From the NCBI GenBank assembly GCA_025964435.1, contig JAOPYV010000164.1, positions 1-48,164 of the forward strand: 48,164 nt of DNA. The letters are read 5' to 3'. This DNA comes from Thermoleophilia bacterium. GTDB lineage: Bacteria > Actinomycetota > Thermoleophilia > Gaiellales > SKUG01. Shown here one piece after another: positions 8,918 to 18,558 of the stretch (position 1 is the first letter of the stretch; each line of letters opens with the position of its first letter). The position numbers and the translations under genes were made by a program. The notes under the pieces were generated by a model. That model did no database searches. It saw only the letters and a list, made by a program, of their open reading frames with translations, and was not told the origin of the DNA.

Positions 8918-9352
8918 CTACTCCTGGTTGCCGGCGTGGCCCACCAGGGCGCCGCCGATGGCGCCGAGGCTGCCCGCTGAGGTGACGACCGGGGACATCG
9001 CATCCCCGATCGCCTGCTGGGGCGTGATGTACCACGTGGCATTGCCGCGGGTGACGGTTGCCGTGCCACGGGGCAGCGAGCGCAGGCCCTGCATGGCGTC
9101 GTCGGTGATCTGCGCACCCTTGATGCCGAGACGCGTCGCGATCATCGTCGCAGCGACGACGCTGCCGACACCCACGGCGCCCGAGACGATCCGATCAGCT
9201 GCGCCTCGATCCGAGTCGGCAGCCCGGCTCGTGCCGACGGCAGCGACGCCGCCGACGGCGACCGCCGCTGGCAGCGTGATGAACTTCTGCATCGGGTGCT
9301 CGGCCTTGAACAGCTGGATCGAGCTGGATCGAATTGCAGCCGGAATATGCAT
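8918..9352 (-). CDS. Hypothetical protein with glycine/alanine-rich hydrophobic segments
   Basis: MHIPAAIRSSSIQLFKAEHPMQKFITLPAAVAVGGVAAVG...SLPRGTATVTRGNATWYITPQQAIGDAMSPVVTSAGSLGAIGGALVGHAGNQE; GGGG-type SD just upstream of the ATG at 9352. Confidence 0.5.
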   Translation of the reverse strand: MHIPAAIRSSSIQLFKAEHPMQKFITLPAAVAVGGVAAVGTSRAADSDRGAADRIVSGAVGVGSVVAATMIATRLGIKGAQITDDAMQGLRSLPRGTATVTRGNATWYITPQQAIGDAMSPVVTSAGSLGAIGGALVGHAGNQE

Positions 9353-9455
9353 GTGTGTCCCCTGTCGCGATGCTGGTCCCACCCCGCATGTCGAATACCG
9401 GAGCAAGGTCGTTTCGCAGGTCAAGGAAGGGAACGCGCGTGTCGATGCCTATTCC

Positions 9456-11372
9456 ATGGACCGACGCTCCCAAATGCGCCGAATCGCGCGATGGTGGGGT
9501 CGAATGTGCCCTGTGGCATCGATCCTGCTCGCGGCTGCGCTCGCCGCGGGCCTGGGACATGCCCCTGCGGATGCCGCGTCGAGCGCTGGCACGATCGTCG
9601 GTGCAGAGGTCCTGACGGCAGTGACGGTCGATGCGACCGCCTGCGCATCCGGGGTCGCTGGCCGCACCGACTTCGGCGCCCTGCTCCCCGGGGTGGCGAC
9701 CGTGACCACCTCCGACTGCACGGTCGGCTTTGGCTCGAGCAACTCCGCGACCCAGCTACGGCTGCGCCAGGAGGACGGCGCAGGCGTGGCGATGTGGCAG
9801 GAGAACCGTGGGACGTTGGACACCGGCTTCAGCGCCGACGGCATGCTCGCCGAGCCCTTCGTCGCCGGCGCGACGACGATGACCACCGCAGAGGCAGTCG
9901 TCGTCCAGCCCGATGGCGCGATCGTGATCGCCAGCGCGTGCGACTCCGGGGGCGGCACGGGAATCGATGCATGCGTCGTCCGTCTCCTGCCGAGCGGCGC
10001 TCGCGATGGGTCCTTCGGAAGCGGCGGACTCGCGATGTTCCCGTTCGTCCCGGGCGCTGTCGTCGACGCGGTGACATCGGTCGCGCTGCAACCCGACGGG
10101 AAGATCCTGGTCGGCGGATCCTGCACCGGAGCTGCCGCCACGAACATGGACTTCTGCCTCGCTCGCCTCCTCGTGGATGGCACGCTCGACACCTCCTTCG
10201 CCGGCACCGGCTCGATGCGTCCCGTCGTCGTCGCCGGTGCCTACGACGAGCAGGTGGACGAGCTCGTCGTCTCGCGGAACGGTGCGATCGTTGCGGCTGG
10301 CACCTGTGGCTCGGCGCCCGCTGCGTTCTGCGCGGCGCGCTTCACCTCCTCCGGCACGATCGATACGGCATACGGCACCAACGGGGTGACGACGGTGCGC
10401 CTCACGACGGGGACGGCCGACAATCGCGTGTCCGCAGCGGTCGAGCAACCTGATGGGCGCCTGGTCCTTGCCGGCTCGTGCGAGGACTCCGCCGGAACGA
10501 CCATGACCGATGCCTGCGTGCTCCGCCTCACGATCAACGGGCTGCCCGACACGACGTTCTCGGGTGACGGACACATCGTCATCGCCACCGTTCCGGGAAC
10601 GGAACCGGACCTTGCTGCCGACGTCGACCTGCTCAGCGGCGGGTCGATCCTCACGACGGGGAGCTGCTCCGTCGCAGGGGTCGGGGGCAACTGCTACGTC
10701 CGACTGACATCGACCGGCATCCCGGATGCGTCCTTCGGAACGGGCGGGATCGTGCGCAACGTCGTGACGCCGAACTTCTCGGTGGGTCGGTCGACAGCCG
10801 TGGTCGGGAGCCGGATCACCACCGCAGCGTGGTGCCTCGATGCTGCCCTGACCAACATCGAGACCTGCGTGTCGCGCCATCTCCTCGATGGCTCCTTCGA
10901 CACGACCTTCGGCGGCGGCACGGGATGGATGCGACTGTCGCTCGCGCCCGCCGCGGGCAACGAGTACGGCAACGTGGTCGCGGCGGGACCCGATGGCAGC
11001 TTCGTCGTCGGCTCGTCGTGCGAGGTCGCCGGCAACGGCAACGACACCTGCATCGCGCGCTTCGCCGGGGGCTCGACAGTCTCCCAGTACACCCCGACAA
11101 CGGCTGACTGGAGCTCCGTCGGCACGAGCCACTTCGCTGCCTGCCTGCACGGCACGGTGAATGCGGCACCGACCTGGACACCGAACGGAAGCTGCGCTGT
11201 CGGGAACGGCGCGTGGTGGAACGCGGTGCCGACGACGGCGACGATCATCGCCTCGGCGACCTCGGGGGAGACCGGCGCCTCGGCATCGCTGCGCTTCGGC
11301 CTGCGGACGCGCGCCGACCAGTCGCCCGGGCGGTACGTGGCACCGATCGTGTTCGACGCGATCGCTCCGTAG
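9456..11372 (+). CDS. Secreted delta-60 repeat (beta-propeller-like) protein
   Basis: Signal peptide MCPVASILLAAALAAGLGHAPADA; seven repeats of the type QPDGKILVGGSC...FCLARLLVDGTLDTSFAGTG. Start chosen within the 8928-11372 ORF. Confidence 0.82.
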   Translation: MDRRSQMRRIARWWGRMCPVASILLAAALAAGLGHAPADAASSAGTIVGAEVLTAVTVDATACASGVAGRTDFGALLPGVATVTTSDCTVGFGSSNSATQLRLRQEDGAGVAMWQENRGTLDTGFSADGMLAEPFVAGATTMTTAEAVVVQPDGAIVIASACDSGGGTGIDACVVRLLPSGARDGSFGSGGLAMFPFVPGAVVDAVTSVALQPDGKILVGGSCTGAAATNMDFCLARLLVDGTLDTSFAGTGSMRPVVVAGAYDEQVDELVVSRNGAIVAAGTCGSAPAAFCAARFTSSGTIDTAYGTNGVTTVRLTTGTADNRVSAAVEQPDGRLVLAGSCEDSAGTTMTDACVLRLTINGLPDTTFSGDGHIVIATVPGTEPDLAADVDLLSGGSILTTGSCSVAGVGGNCYVRLTSTGIPDASFGTGGIVRNVVTPNFSVGRSTAVVGSRITTAAWCLDAALTNIETCVSRHLLDGSFDTTFGGGTGWMRLSLAPAAGNEYGNVVAAGPDGSFVVGSSCEVAGNGNDTCIARFAGGSTVSQYTPTTADWSSVGTSHFAACLHGTVNAAPTWTPNGSCAVGNGAWWNAVPTTATIIASATSGETGASASLRFGLRTRADQSPGRYVAPIVFDAIAP

Positions 11373-11384
11373 TAGCCTCCAGCG

Positions 11385-12680
11385 GTGCGTTCCGACCGCC
11401 CCACACTGCGCCAGCGCCTGCGTCGCGCGACGATCGACGTGAGCGCCCTCCGCGAGTCGGCGCCGTTCCGTCGCATGTTCGCGGCACAGCTCGTCTCGAG
11501 CATCGGCACGCAGGTCACGCTCGTGGCGCTGTTCTACCAGGTGTACCACCTCAACGAATCGACCTTCCAGGTCGGACTGCTCGGCCTCTTCATGGTCGTG
11601 CCGACGCTGTGCGTCGCGCTGCTCGGCGGTGCGATCGCCGACGCGATGGATCGCCGCAAGCTGCTCGTCGTCGTGCAGGTCTGCATGGCGGCGGTCAGCC
11701 TGACGCTCGCCTGGCTGACGACCTTCGACACGCCGCCGCTGTGGGCGCTCTACGTGCTCGGCGCCCTGGGCTCCTCCTTCGCGGCGATCGATGGTCCGGC
11801 GCGCACGGCGGTCATCCCGGCGCTCGTCAGTGCGGCTACGCTGCGCAGCGCGATCCAGCTGCGTGAGGTGCTGACGCAGTCGGGCCGCACCTTCGGGCCC
11901 GTGATCGGCGGCGTGCTCATCGACACGGTCGGGCTGGGCGCGGCCTACCTCGTCGACGTCGCATCGTTCGCGATCGCCTTCACGCTGTTCCTCGGCCTGC
12001 CCGCGCTCCTACCCGAGACGCGGCGCAAGTTCGAGCTCTCCTCGATCGTCGAGGCAGTGCAGTTCGTCGGCTCGCGCCCAGTGCTCGCGGCGTCCTTCTA
12101 CGCCGACATCATCGCGATGGTGTTCGGCCAGCAGCGCGCGCTGTTCCCCGCCTATGCCGACCGCATCTTCGATTCCGGTCCGGTCACCTTCAGCCTGCTG
12201 TTCGCTGCGCCCTCGGCTGGGGCCATGATCGGCCTCCTGTTCCTCGGCATGTTCCGCAACGTGCGGCGTGAGGGGCGGGCCGTGCTGCTGTCCGTCGCGG
12301 CATGGGGTGCGTGCATCGCGCTGTTCGCCATCTCGCCGTGGTTCTGGCTCGCGCTGGTCTTCCTGGCGCTGGCGGGAGCGGCGGACATGGTGAGCGCGAT
12401 CTTCCGCCAGACGATCCTGCTCACGACGGTGCCCGACGAGCTGCGTGGGCGGATGAGCTCGGTGCACATCATGGTCGTGACCGGTGGCCCACCGGTGGGC
12501 GACATGCTCTCGGGCACCCTCGGTGAGACGATCGGCGTGCGCCAGAGCTCGCTGGCGGGCGGGCTCGCGTGCATCGGCGGCGTGCTGCTGCTGGCCAACC
12601 GCGTGCCGGCGTTCACGAGGTGGGTCGACCCGCAGCGCGGCGGGCTGGCCGGGCCGCCCGATACGTCCGGCGATGGGTGA
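11385..12680 (+). CDS. MFS transporter (EntS/MFS_3-like)
   Basis: GTG start; FRRMFAAQLVSSIGTQVTLVALFYQVYHL, LLGGAIADAMDRRKLLVVVQ, GPARTAVIPALV, GRTFGPVIGGVLID; about 12 hydrophobic helices. Confidence 0.9.
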   Translation: MRSDRPTLRQRLRRATIDVSALRESAPFRRMFAAQLVSSIGTQVTLVALFYQVYHLNESTFQVGLLGLFMVVPTLCVALLGGAIADAMDRRKLLVVVQVCMAAVSLTLAWLTTFDTPPLWALYVLGALGSSFAAIDGPARTAVIPALVSAATLRSAIQLREVLTQSGRTFGPVIGGVLIDTVGLGAAYLVDVASFAIAFTLFLGLPALLPETRRKFELSSIVEAVQFVGSRPVLAASFYADIIAMVFGQQRALFPAYADRIFDSGPVTFSLLFAAPSAGAMIGLLFLGMFRNVRREGRAVLLSVAAWGACIALFAISPWFWLALVFLALAGAADMVSAIFRQTILLTTVPDELRGRMSSVHIMVVTGGPPVGDMLSGTLGETIGVRQSSLAGGLACIGGVLLLANRVPAFTRWVDPQRGGLAGPPDTSGDG

Positions 12681-12692
12681 AGCCAGTCAGGT

Positions 12693-13535
12693 TCAGGCAG
12701 GTGCGAGGTCGTCGTGGATGCCTGCGGCAACCTTCGCGACCTTCGTGACATCGGGCGCAGTGACGGGCTCGGCGCCCAGCAGCGCGGAACGAGCGGCCTC
12801 GTAGGCCTCATCGCTCTGGTGCACGATCGAGTAGTGGTTGGGGTGCGCGGAGAACTTGCCCCACTGGCGGTCGCCACTCAGCACGACGTTGCTCGCACCC
12901 TCCAGCTTCGCGCTGTCGTACGGGAGCACGAAGCCATCGAAGGCCGGTGCGTAGATCGAGTGGTACTTCCCACCATCCGCCGGGTCGTAGGCAGCGTTGA
13001 GCTTCTGGAAGACGGCGGAGTCGGGCGCGAGGTCGAGCGTGGCCTGCGGCAGCTTCCTGAGGAACGGGACGCGCGCGAGCCTGTCGGCCGTCGGCGCGAT
13101 CAGCGAGCCGTGGTGCGGCGTGGCGATGGTGACGAGGCGTGAGACGCCACGCCAGCCGTCGTTGAGCTCCAGGTGCACGCGGCTGACGACGCCACCCAGG
13201 CTGAAGGCGAGCAGCTGCACGTTGGTGCGGCCGGTCTTGAGGCGCACGTCATCGATGGCGGCGTCGAGCACCTTCGCACCCTCGAGCGTGCTGCCCATGG
13301 CGTTGTCGGGCAGCGCCACGATGTGGACGTCGAAGCCGTCCTTGCGCAGCGTGCGCGCCATCTCGGTCCAGGTCTTCACGGTGTTGCCCATGCCGTGCAC
13401 GAGCACGACCGGGTCACTCGCCTTCGCGGCCGCCTGCATCGCCTCGGTCGCGGGCACACCGAGCCGCTCCGGGCCCGGGAACATGCGTTCCACGGTGCGG
13501 ATCAAGTTGACGTATGCGCGATCAAAGGCTCGCAT
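12693..13535 (-). CDS. Alpha/beta hydrolase (lipase/esterase)
   Basis: PVVLVHGMGNTVKTWTEMARTLRKDGFDVHIVALP, nucleophile elbow AFSLGG (AxSxG type), TIATPHHGS. ATG at 13535 follows a gggaggag SD. Confidence 0.87.
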   Translation of the reverse strand: MRAFDRAYVNLIRTVERMFPGPERLGVPATEAMQAAAKASDPVVLVHGMGNTVKTWTEMARTLRKDGFDVHIVALPDNAMGSTLEGAKVLDAAIDDVRLKTGRTNVQLLAFSLGGVVSRVHLELNDGWRGVSRLVTIATPHHGSLIAPTADRLARVPFLRKLPQATLDLAPDSAVFQKLNAAYDPADGGKYHSIYAPAFDGFVLPYDSAKLEGASNVVLSGDRQWGKFSAHPNHYSIVHQSDEAYEAARSALLGAEPVTAPDVTKVAKVAAGIHDDLAPA

Positions 13536-13634
13536 CGATGACTCCTCCCACGGGCTGCGGTCCCACGCAAATGCCCACCGGACCATCGGGTCAGGGCGGA
13601 CGCGTGTTGCGCGGGGGTGCCGACCGTACCGGAC

Positions 13635-15659
13635 TCAGCGACCCGCGTGCGGCGCCACCGTGAACGGCGCGCCGTGGATCCAGTCGCCGGCGAAGCGGCC
13701 GTTGTCGGCGCGAACGCGAACCGCGGCATCGCTGGTTGCCGCGTCGGGGGTCCAGGTCGCGCCCGTCGCGCCGGGCTCGGTCGTGCCGATGGGCGTCCAG
13801 GCCGCGTCGCTGACGCTGCCGATGCGCAGGCCGTCGATCGCGATCGGCGCGGACTGGCGCGACTTGCCCGTCGCGAGCCACGTGAAGGTGTGCGTGCCGG
13901 GCTGGAGCATGGTGCGGAACTCCTGCCACTCGGCGCCCGTCGCGGGCTTGGCCTGCAGGTCACGGTCGATGAAGAACGACAGCTCGCTGGCCGTGCCGGC
14001 GTTGTAGAAGAACGACAGCTCGGTCGGCTCGGTGATCGTCTCCGTCAGCTCGAGCCGCGACTGCTGGCCGTTCGTCAGGCCCTCGACGTTGAAGGACTTC
14101 ACGCCGACCTTCGCGATGCGGTCGGTGATGCCCCAGCTGCGGTCGCCGCTGGTGCGGAACGGCCGCGCCGAGGTGCCGGCCTCGAAGTCCTCCGCCAGCG
14201 CGCGCGTGGCGGTGGCGTTGTTGGAGACCTCGACCTGGAAGCGCTGGCCATCGACCAGGTCGCTCCCCCAGGCGAGCTGCACGGGTGCGCCGACGACGGC
14301 TGCGCCTGCGGCGCCCGGTGCGACCGGGGTGGCGAGCGGTGTCAGTGCCGCCTCGGCGTCGACACGACCGCCGCTGGCGACGAGCGTGCTCCACACCTTC
14401 GCGGCGCCATCACGCTGCACGCTGCGGAACACGCGCTGCTCGATCTCGCGCATCGAGAGCTCGGGATAGCGCGCCTTCATCAAGGCGAGCAGGCCGCTCA
14501 CGACGGGCGCCGCCATCGAGGTGCCGCTCATGCTGCCGTACTTGCCGCCGGGCAGCGTCGAGTGGATCTTGTCGCCGGGAGCTGCGACATCGATCGTGAT
14601 CGTGCCGCGGTTGGAGTAGGAGGCCTTGCCGTCCTTGTGGTCGCTCGCCGCGACCGCGAAGGAGCCCGCGTAGTTGTCGGGGTAGGAGCCGGTGATGCCG
14701 GTGTCCCAGTCCTCGTTGCCGGCGGCGACGACGACGCTGACGCCGGCGTCGGTCGTGCGCCTGACCGCGTCGGCGAGCGCCGGCTCGAAGGTGTTGTTGC
14801 CCCACGAGTTCGAGATCACGTTCGCGCCGTTCTGCACGGCGTAGCCGAACGCCTTGATCGCATTGGCGGTGGTCGCTCGGCTGGTCAGCACGGCGATCGG
14901 CATGATCTGCGCGGCGGGTGCCACGCCCGATCCGCCGACGCCGTTGCCCTGTGTCGCGGCGATCAGGCCTGCGACGTGCGTGCCGTGCGACTGGCCACCA
15001 TCCTGCGGGCGATTGGTGTCGGTGCCGAAGTTCCAGCCGTGCACGTCGTCGATGTAGCCGTTGCCGTCATCGTCGGTGCCGTTGCCGGCGATCTCGCCCG
15101 GGTTCGTCCAGATGTTCGCGGCAAGGTCGGGATGCGTGATGTCGATGTTGGTGTCGGCCACGGCAACGATCACGCCGGCACCCAGCGTCTGGCGCCAGGC
15201 TGCGGTCGCCTTGATGTCGGCGCCCGGCGTTCCGCTGGTCTGCCCGTGGTTGTCGAGGTGGTACTGCTTCGTGAGCTCCGGGTCGACGGTCACGCTGCCC
15301 TCGTCGCCGCGCAGCTCCTGGAAGAAGTTGGGCTGGGAGTAGCGCACCTTGCTCAGCTCGTCCGGCGTCAGGCCGACGAGCTGCGGCGACTGCGCCGGGT
15401 CGAGCGTGATCAGCACGCCGTTGACGAGCGGCAGGTCCTCGATCGCGCGGGGCGCCAGTCCGCGCAGCAGCTGCGCCTGCTCGGTCCGGGACACGCCATC
15501 CTGGAAGACGACGATGTGCTCGCCGGGCACGACGTCCGGGCGCAGGCCGATCGTCGGTCCAGTACCGCCGGGCACGCTCGGTGCGCTCGGTGCTCCCAGT
15601 GGCGCGGCGGGCGCGCTCGACGGAGACAGGTGCGTGGACGCTGCGATTCGAGTGATCAT
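13635..15659 (-). CDS. Subtilisin-like serine protease (S8) with C-terminal beta domains
   Basis: VIVAVADTNIDITHPDLAANIWTN, SHGTHVAGLIAATQGNG, VISNSWGNN, VVAAGNED, GSMSGTSMAAPVVSGLLAL; C-terminal FFYNAGTASELSFFIDRD...APIAIDGLRIG. ATG at 15659 after a ggagga SD. Confidence 0.93.
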   Translation of the reverse strand: MITRIAASTHLSPSSAPAAPLGAPSAPSVPGGTGPTIGLRPDVVPGEHIVVFQDGVSRTEQAQLLRGLAPRAIEDLPLVNGVLITLDPAQSPQLVGLTPDELSKVRYSQPNFFQELRGDEGSVTVDPELTKQYHLDNHGQTSGTPGADIKATAAWRQTLGAGVIVAVADTNIDITHPDLAANIWTNPGEIAGNGTDDDGNGYIDDVHGWNFGTDTNRPQDGGQSHGTHVAGLIAATQGNGVGGSGVAPAAQIMPIAVLTSRATTANAIKAFGYAVQNGANVISNSWGNNTFEPALADAVRRTTDAGVSVVVAAGNEDWDTGITGSYPDNYAGSFAVAASDHKDGKASYSNRGTITIDVAAPGDKIHSTLPGGKYGSMSGTSMAAPVVSGLLALMKARYPELSMREIEQRVFRSVQRDGAAKVWSTLVASGGRVDAEAALTPLATPVAPGAAGAAVVGAPVQLAWGSDLVDGQRFQVEVSNNATATRALAEDFEAGTSARPFRTSGDRSWGITDRIAKVGVKSFNVEGLTNGQQSRLELTETITEPTELSFFYNAGTASELSFFIDRDLQAKPATGAEWQEFRTMLQPGTHTFTWLATGKSRQSAPIAIDGLRIGSVSDAAWTPIGTTEPGATGATWTPDAATSDAAVRVRADNGRFAGDWIHGAPFTVAPHAGR

Positions 15660-15751
15660 GGAACGATCCTCCAACCAATTGATGTCCCCAAGGGACGGAA
15701 TGGGGAGCTCGGGGCCGCGTGCGGCCGCCGCCGTGTGGCAGGATCGCCCGC

Positions 15752-16252
15752 ATGTCCGACGTCTCGGTGCTGTTCCTCTGCATGGGCAATATCTGCCGCT
15801 CCCCGATGGCGGAGGCGGTCTTCCGCGCGCTGGTCGTCGCCGAGGGGCTCGACGACCGCATTCGCATCGACTCGGCCGGCACGCACTCCTACCACCTGGG
15901 CCATGCGCCCCACCCCGAGACGCAGGCCGAGCTCGGCCGCCGTGGCGTGGCCGTGGGTGAGCAGGTCTCGCGCCTGATCACTCCCGCCGACCTGGACGAG
16001 TACGACTTCATCGTCGCGATGGATCGCGCGAACGTCGCGGAGCTGGGCGAGTTGCTCCATGCGGCCGGTGGCGCGCAGGCCGTGCGTGCCGAGATCTCAC
16101 TGCTGCTCGACCACGCCGAGGGCGAAGACCACGACGGCCAAGTGCCCGACCCGTACTACGCGGGCGGCTATGACCACGTCTACGAGCTCGTGGACGACGG
16201 CTGTCGCGGCCTGCTCGAGACGGTGCGCGCCCGCCTGGTCACGTCGAGCTGA
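15752..16252 (+). CDS. Low-molecular-weight protein tyrosine phosphatase
   Basis: SVLFLCMGNICRSPMAEAVFRALV (P-loop CX5R) and C-terminal DPYYAGG. Confidence 0.95.
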   Translation: MSDVSVLFLCMGNICRSPMAEAVFRALVVAEGLDDRIRIDSAGTHSYHLGHAPHPETQAELGRRGVAVGEQVSRLITPADLDEYDFIVAMDRANVAELGELLHAAGGAQAVRAEISLLLDHAEGEDHDGQVPDPYYAGGYDHVYELVDDGCRGLLETVRARLVTSS

Positions 16253-17126
16253 ACCCGGAGACGCGCGCCGGGCGCTCGCCCCCGCACGAGTCGCACGTGC
16301 AGCCGACCGGATCGGCGCGTCCGGCAGTCACGATCCCGTGGCGCACGAGCCACAGCCCGTAGACGATGAAGACGAGCCACGGCACGATCTCCATGAGCGT
16401 CGGACCGCCGCCCGCCGTCGAGCCGCCACGGACGCCCATGCCCATCACCATGAAGTACGGGAAGTCCCAGTACGCATGGGCGAGGATCGGCGCGATCGGG
16501 TTGCGCGTGCGCAGGTAGATCGCCCCGAGCATGAAGCCGCCGGCGGTCTGCGGGATGATGCTCGCGAAGCCCACCACCGAGAACTCGTGCAGGTGGGCCA
16601 TGCCGAAGACGACGCTCGAGACGGTCAGGGCCGCCGGCGCCGAGATGCGCCCCACGAGCCACCCGACCAGCAGCACGCGGAAGATGAACTCCTCGGCGAT
16701 GCCGACCGACAGGGCCAGTGCGATCGGCCCCGCATCGAGCCGGATCATGCCGATGTGGGCGGCGTAGATGCCGAGCACCCACGTCGCGTAGAAGAGCTCG
16801 GGCCAGTCGAGCTTGAGCCCCTCGAGCGTCGAGCGCCACGAGATGTCGTGCTGGATCGCGCTCGGCATCAGTGGCGCACACATGATCGCGGCGATGAGCC
16901 ACACCGATTCCCACGTGATCACGGGGATCCAGCCGACGCCACTGAAGAAGAGCGTCCCGGCGCGCATGCACATGAAACCGATCGACGCCGCGAAGGCAAC
17001 TCCCACCGCGACGTCGAGCCAGGCGCGCCAGCCCTCCCGGCCGCGCGCGAGCTCCGCGCCGGGATAGGCAGGCAGCAGCACGCCCGGATTGGGCAGCGCC
17101 GACGGATGGGTCGCGGGGGCGGTCAT
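16239..17126 (-). CDS. CPBP family intramembrane metalloprotease with C-terminal Cys-rich tail
   Basis: GIAEEFIFRVLLVGWLVG, SSVVFGMAHLHEF, LAHAYWDF; C-terminal VGCTCDSCGGERPARV. Confidence 0.87.
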   Translation of the reverse strand: MTAPATHPSALPNPGVLLPAYPGAELARGREGWRAWLDVAVGVAFAASIGFMCMRAGTLFFSGVGWIPVITWESVWLIAAIMCAPLMPSAIQHDISWRSTLEGLKLDWPELFYATWVLGIYAAHIGMIRLDAGPIALALSVGIAEEFIFRVLLVGWLVGRISAPAALTVSSVVFGMAHLHEFSVVGFASIIPQTAGGFMLGAIYLRTRNPIAPILAHAYWDFPYFMVMGMGVRGGSTAGGGPTLMEIVPWLVFIVYGLWLVRHGIVTAGRADPVGCTCDSCGGERPARVSGFSST

Positions 17127-17238
17127 CACCGTTCTGTCTCCCGCGAGGGCCCTGCGGCCCGGGAAATTTCGTCGTCGCGGCCGACGAAGGCCGCCGCCGG
17201 GGCCGAGGACGGACGCCCATGTTGGTAGGCTCCGCGAC

Positions 17239-18432
17239 ATGGCCCAGCGCAGTTCTCGAAGCAACAAGAAGAAGTCCAGGAAGCAGCCGGAGCTGCGCAC
17301 CGGGGGTGGACGTCAGGCGAAGGCCGAGCGAACCCGTGCGCGCGAGGCATCTGGAACCAGTGCGACGCAGGCAGGACCAGTCGTCCGCGTGCGGCCCGCA
17401 GGCGCCGGTGGCATGCTCGTCATGCACCTCGTCGCCTACCTCGGCGTGGCGCTCGTCGCCTACGTCGGCGCGCTCATCGCGCGCTGGGACATCCTCAGCT
17501 ATCCCGACTCGCTGTGGCTCTACGCAGCCTTCGGATTCGCCGCGGTCGCACCGGCCGTCGGTCGCGTCGCACGTGGTCGCACCGATGCCAACGCGTGGGG
17601 TGCGCAGGCACTGCTCATCCCACTCGGCCTGTTCGCCGCCGAGAGCGTGATGGGTCCGGAATGCCCGGCCGGCGGCTCGTGCGCGTCGATCGGTGCGCGT
17701 GGCGCACTCGGCATCTTCGGCACGGTCCTCGTCATCCTCGTGCTGGCTGCCGTCGCCTGGGGCCTCGCCCGCTGGACCGCCGAGCGCGCAGCACGCAACC
17801 GCCCCAGCCAGGGACGCGTGCGCTACAGCGCCCTCATCGCCAGCATGGTGCTCGGCATCCTCTTCATCGGTGGTCCGCTGACGATCGCCTTCGGCGGCGT
17901 CGACATCCTCGTGCGCGACACGCCCACGCAGGTGAAGGACGCCTCGTACGAGGTCGCCAACCACTGCTTCGCGTTGGGTGAGCAGCCTGCGCTCGACGTG
18001 CGTGCGGCGCCCGAGGGGATCTACTCCGACTGGACCACCTACGCAGTGCGCCAGGCCGACGAGGAGCGCACTGGCGTGAAGGGCGCGAAGCTCCCCGGCA
18101 ACTGGGCCGACCTCAACGGGCTCCACCCGTACGAGGCCACGACGACCTTCGACGCCGACGGCGACGTGGTCTCGATCGAGTGCCGCAAGATCGCACCCGA
18201 TGCAGGAACCGCAACGGCCGAGGACCTGACGCCGAACGTTCCCGCGTCGGATCCCCTGCCGCTCGACACGATCCGCTCCGGCTCGCAGTTCTTCCCGCAG
18301 TTCTACACGCAGGCGCCGCCCACGGCGGAGCAGCTCGCGACGTCGAAGAAGACGCTCGAGGACGCTCGCAAGGCAGCAGCCAAGGAAGCGGCCGACGCGA
18401 AGAAGCCTGCCGCGGAGACGCCCGCCAAGTAG
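17239..18432 (+). CDS. Hypothetical membrane protein with basic N-terminus
   Basis: MAQRSSRSNKKKSRKQPELRTGGGRQAKAERTRAREASG followed by several TM segments and an extracytoplasmic-type C-terminal region. Confidence 0.7.
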   Translation: MAQRSSRSNKKKSRKQPELRTGGGRQAKAERTRAREASGTSATQAGPVVRVRPAGAGGMLVMHLVAYLGVALVAYVGALIARWDILSYPDSLWLYAAFGFAAVAPAVGRVARGRTDANAWGAQALLIPLGLFAAESVMGPECPAGGSCASIGARGALGIFGTVLVILVLAAVAWGLARWTAERAARNRPSQGRVRYSALIASMVLGILFIGGPLTIAFGGVDILVRDTPTQVKDASYEVANHCFALGEQPALDVRAAPEGIYSDWTTYAVRQADEERTGVKGAKLPGNWADLNGLHPYEATTTFDADGDVVSIECRKIAPDAGTATAEDLTPNVPASDPLPLDTIRSGSQFFPQFYTQAPPTAEQLATSKKTLEDARKAAAKEAADAKKPAAETPAK

Positions 18433-18558
18433 GCGGTCGGGGCCGCCGCCCCTGCAACGTTCGCTCGCCTCCAGCCCGATAGTCGGGATGGACAGCACGC
18501 ACACGCCCGACCCTGGGGGGTCGGAACCGTGCGCTGCGATGGGAAGCGGGACGGATAC

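Noticed and set aside
9312-9331. Direct repeat agctggatcg x2
   Set aside because: Only two short copies within coding sequence; no further structure.
9756-11549. 597-aa minus-strand ORF antisense to the delta-60 protein
   Set aside because: No recognisable domain; the sense strand has signal peptide and clear repeats.
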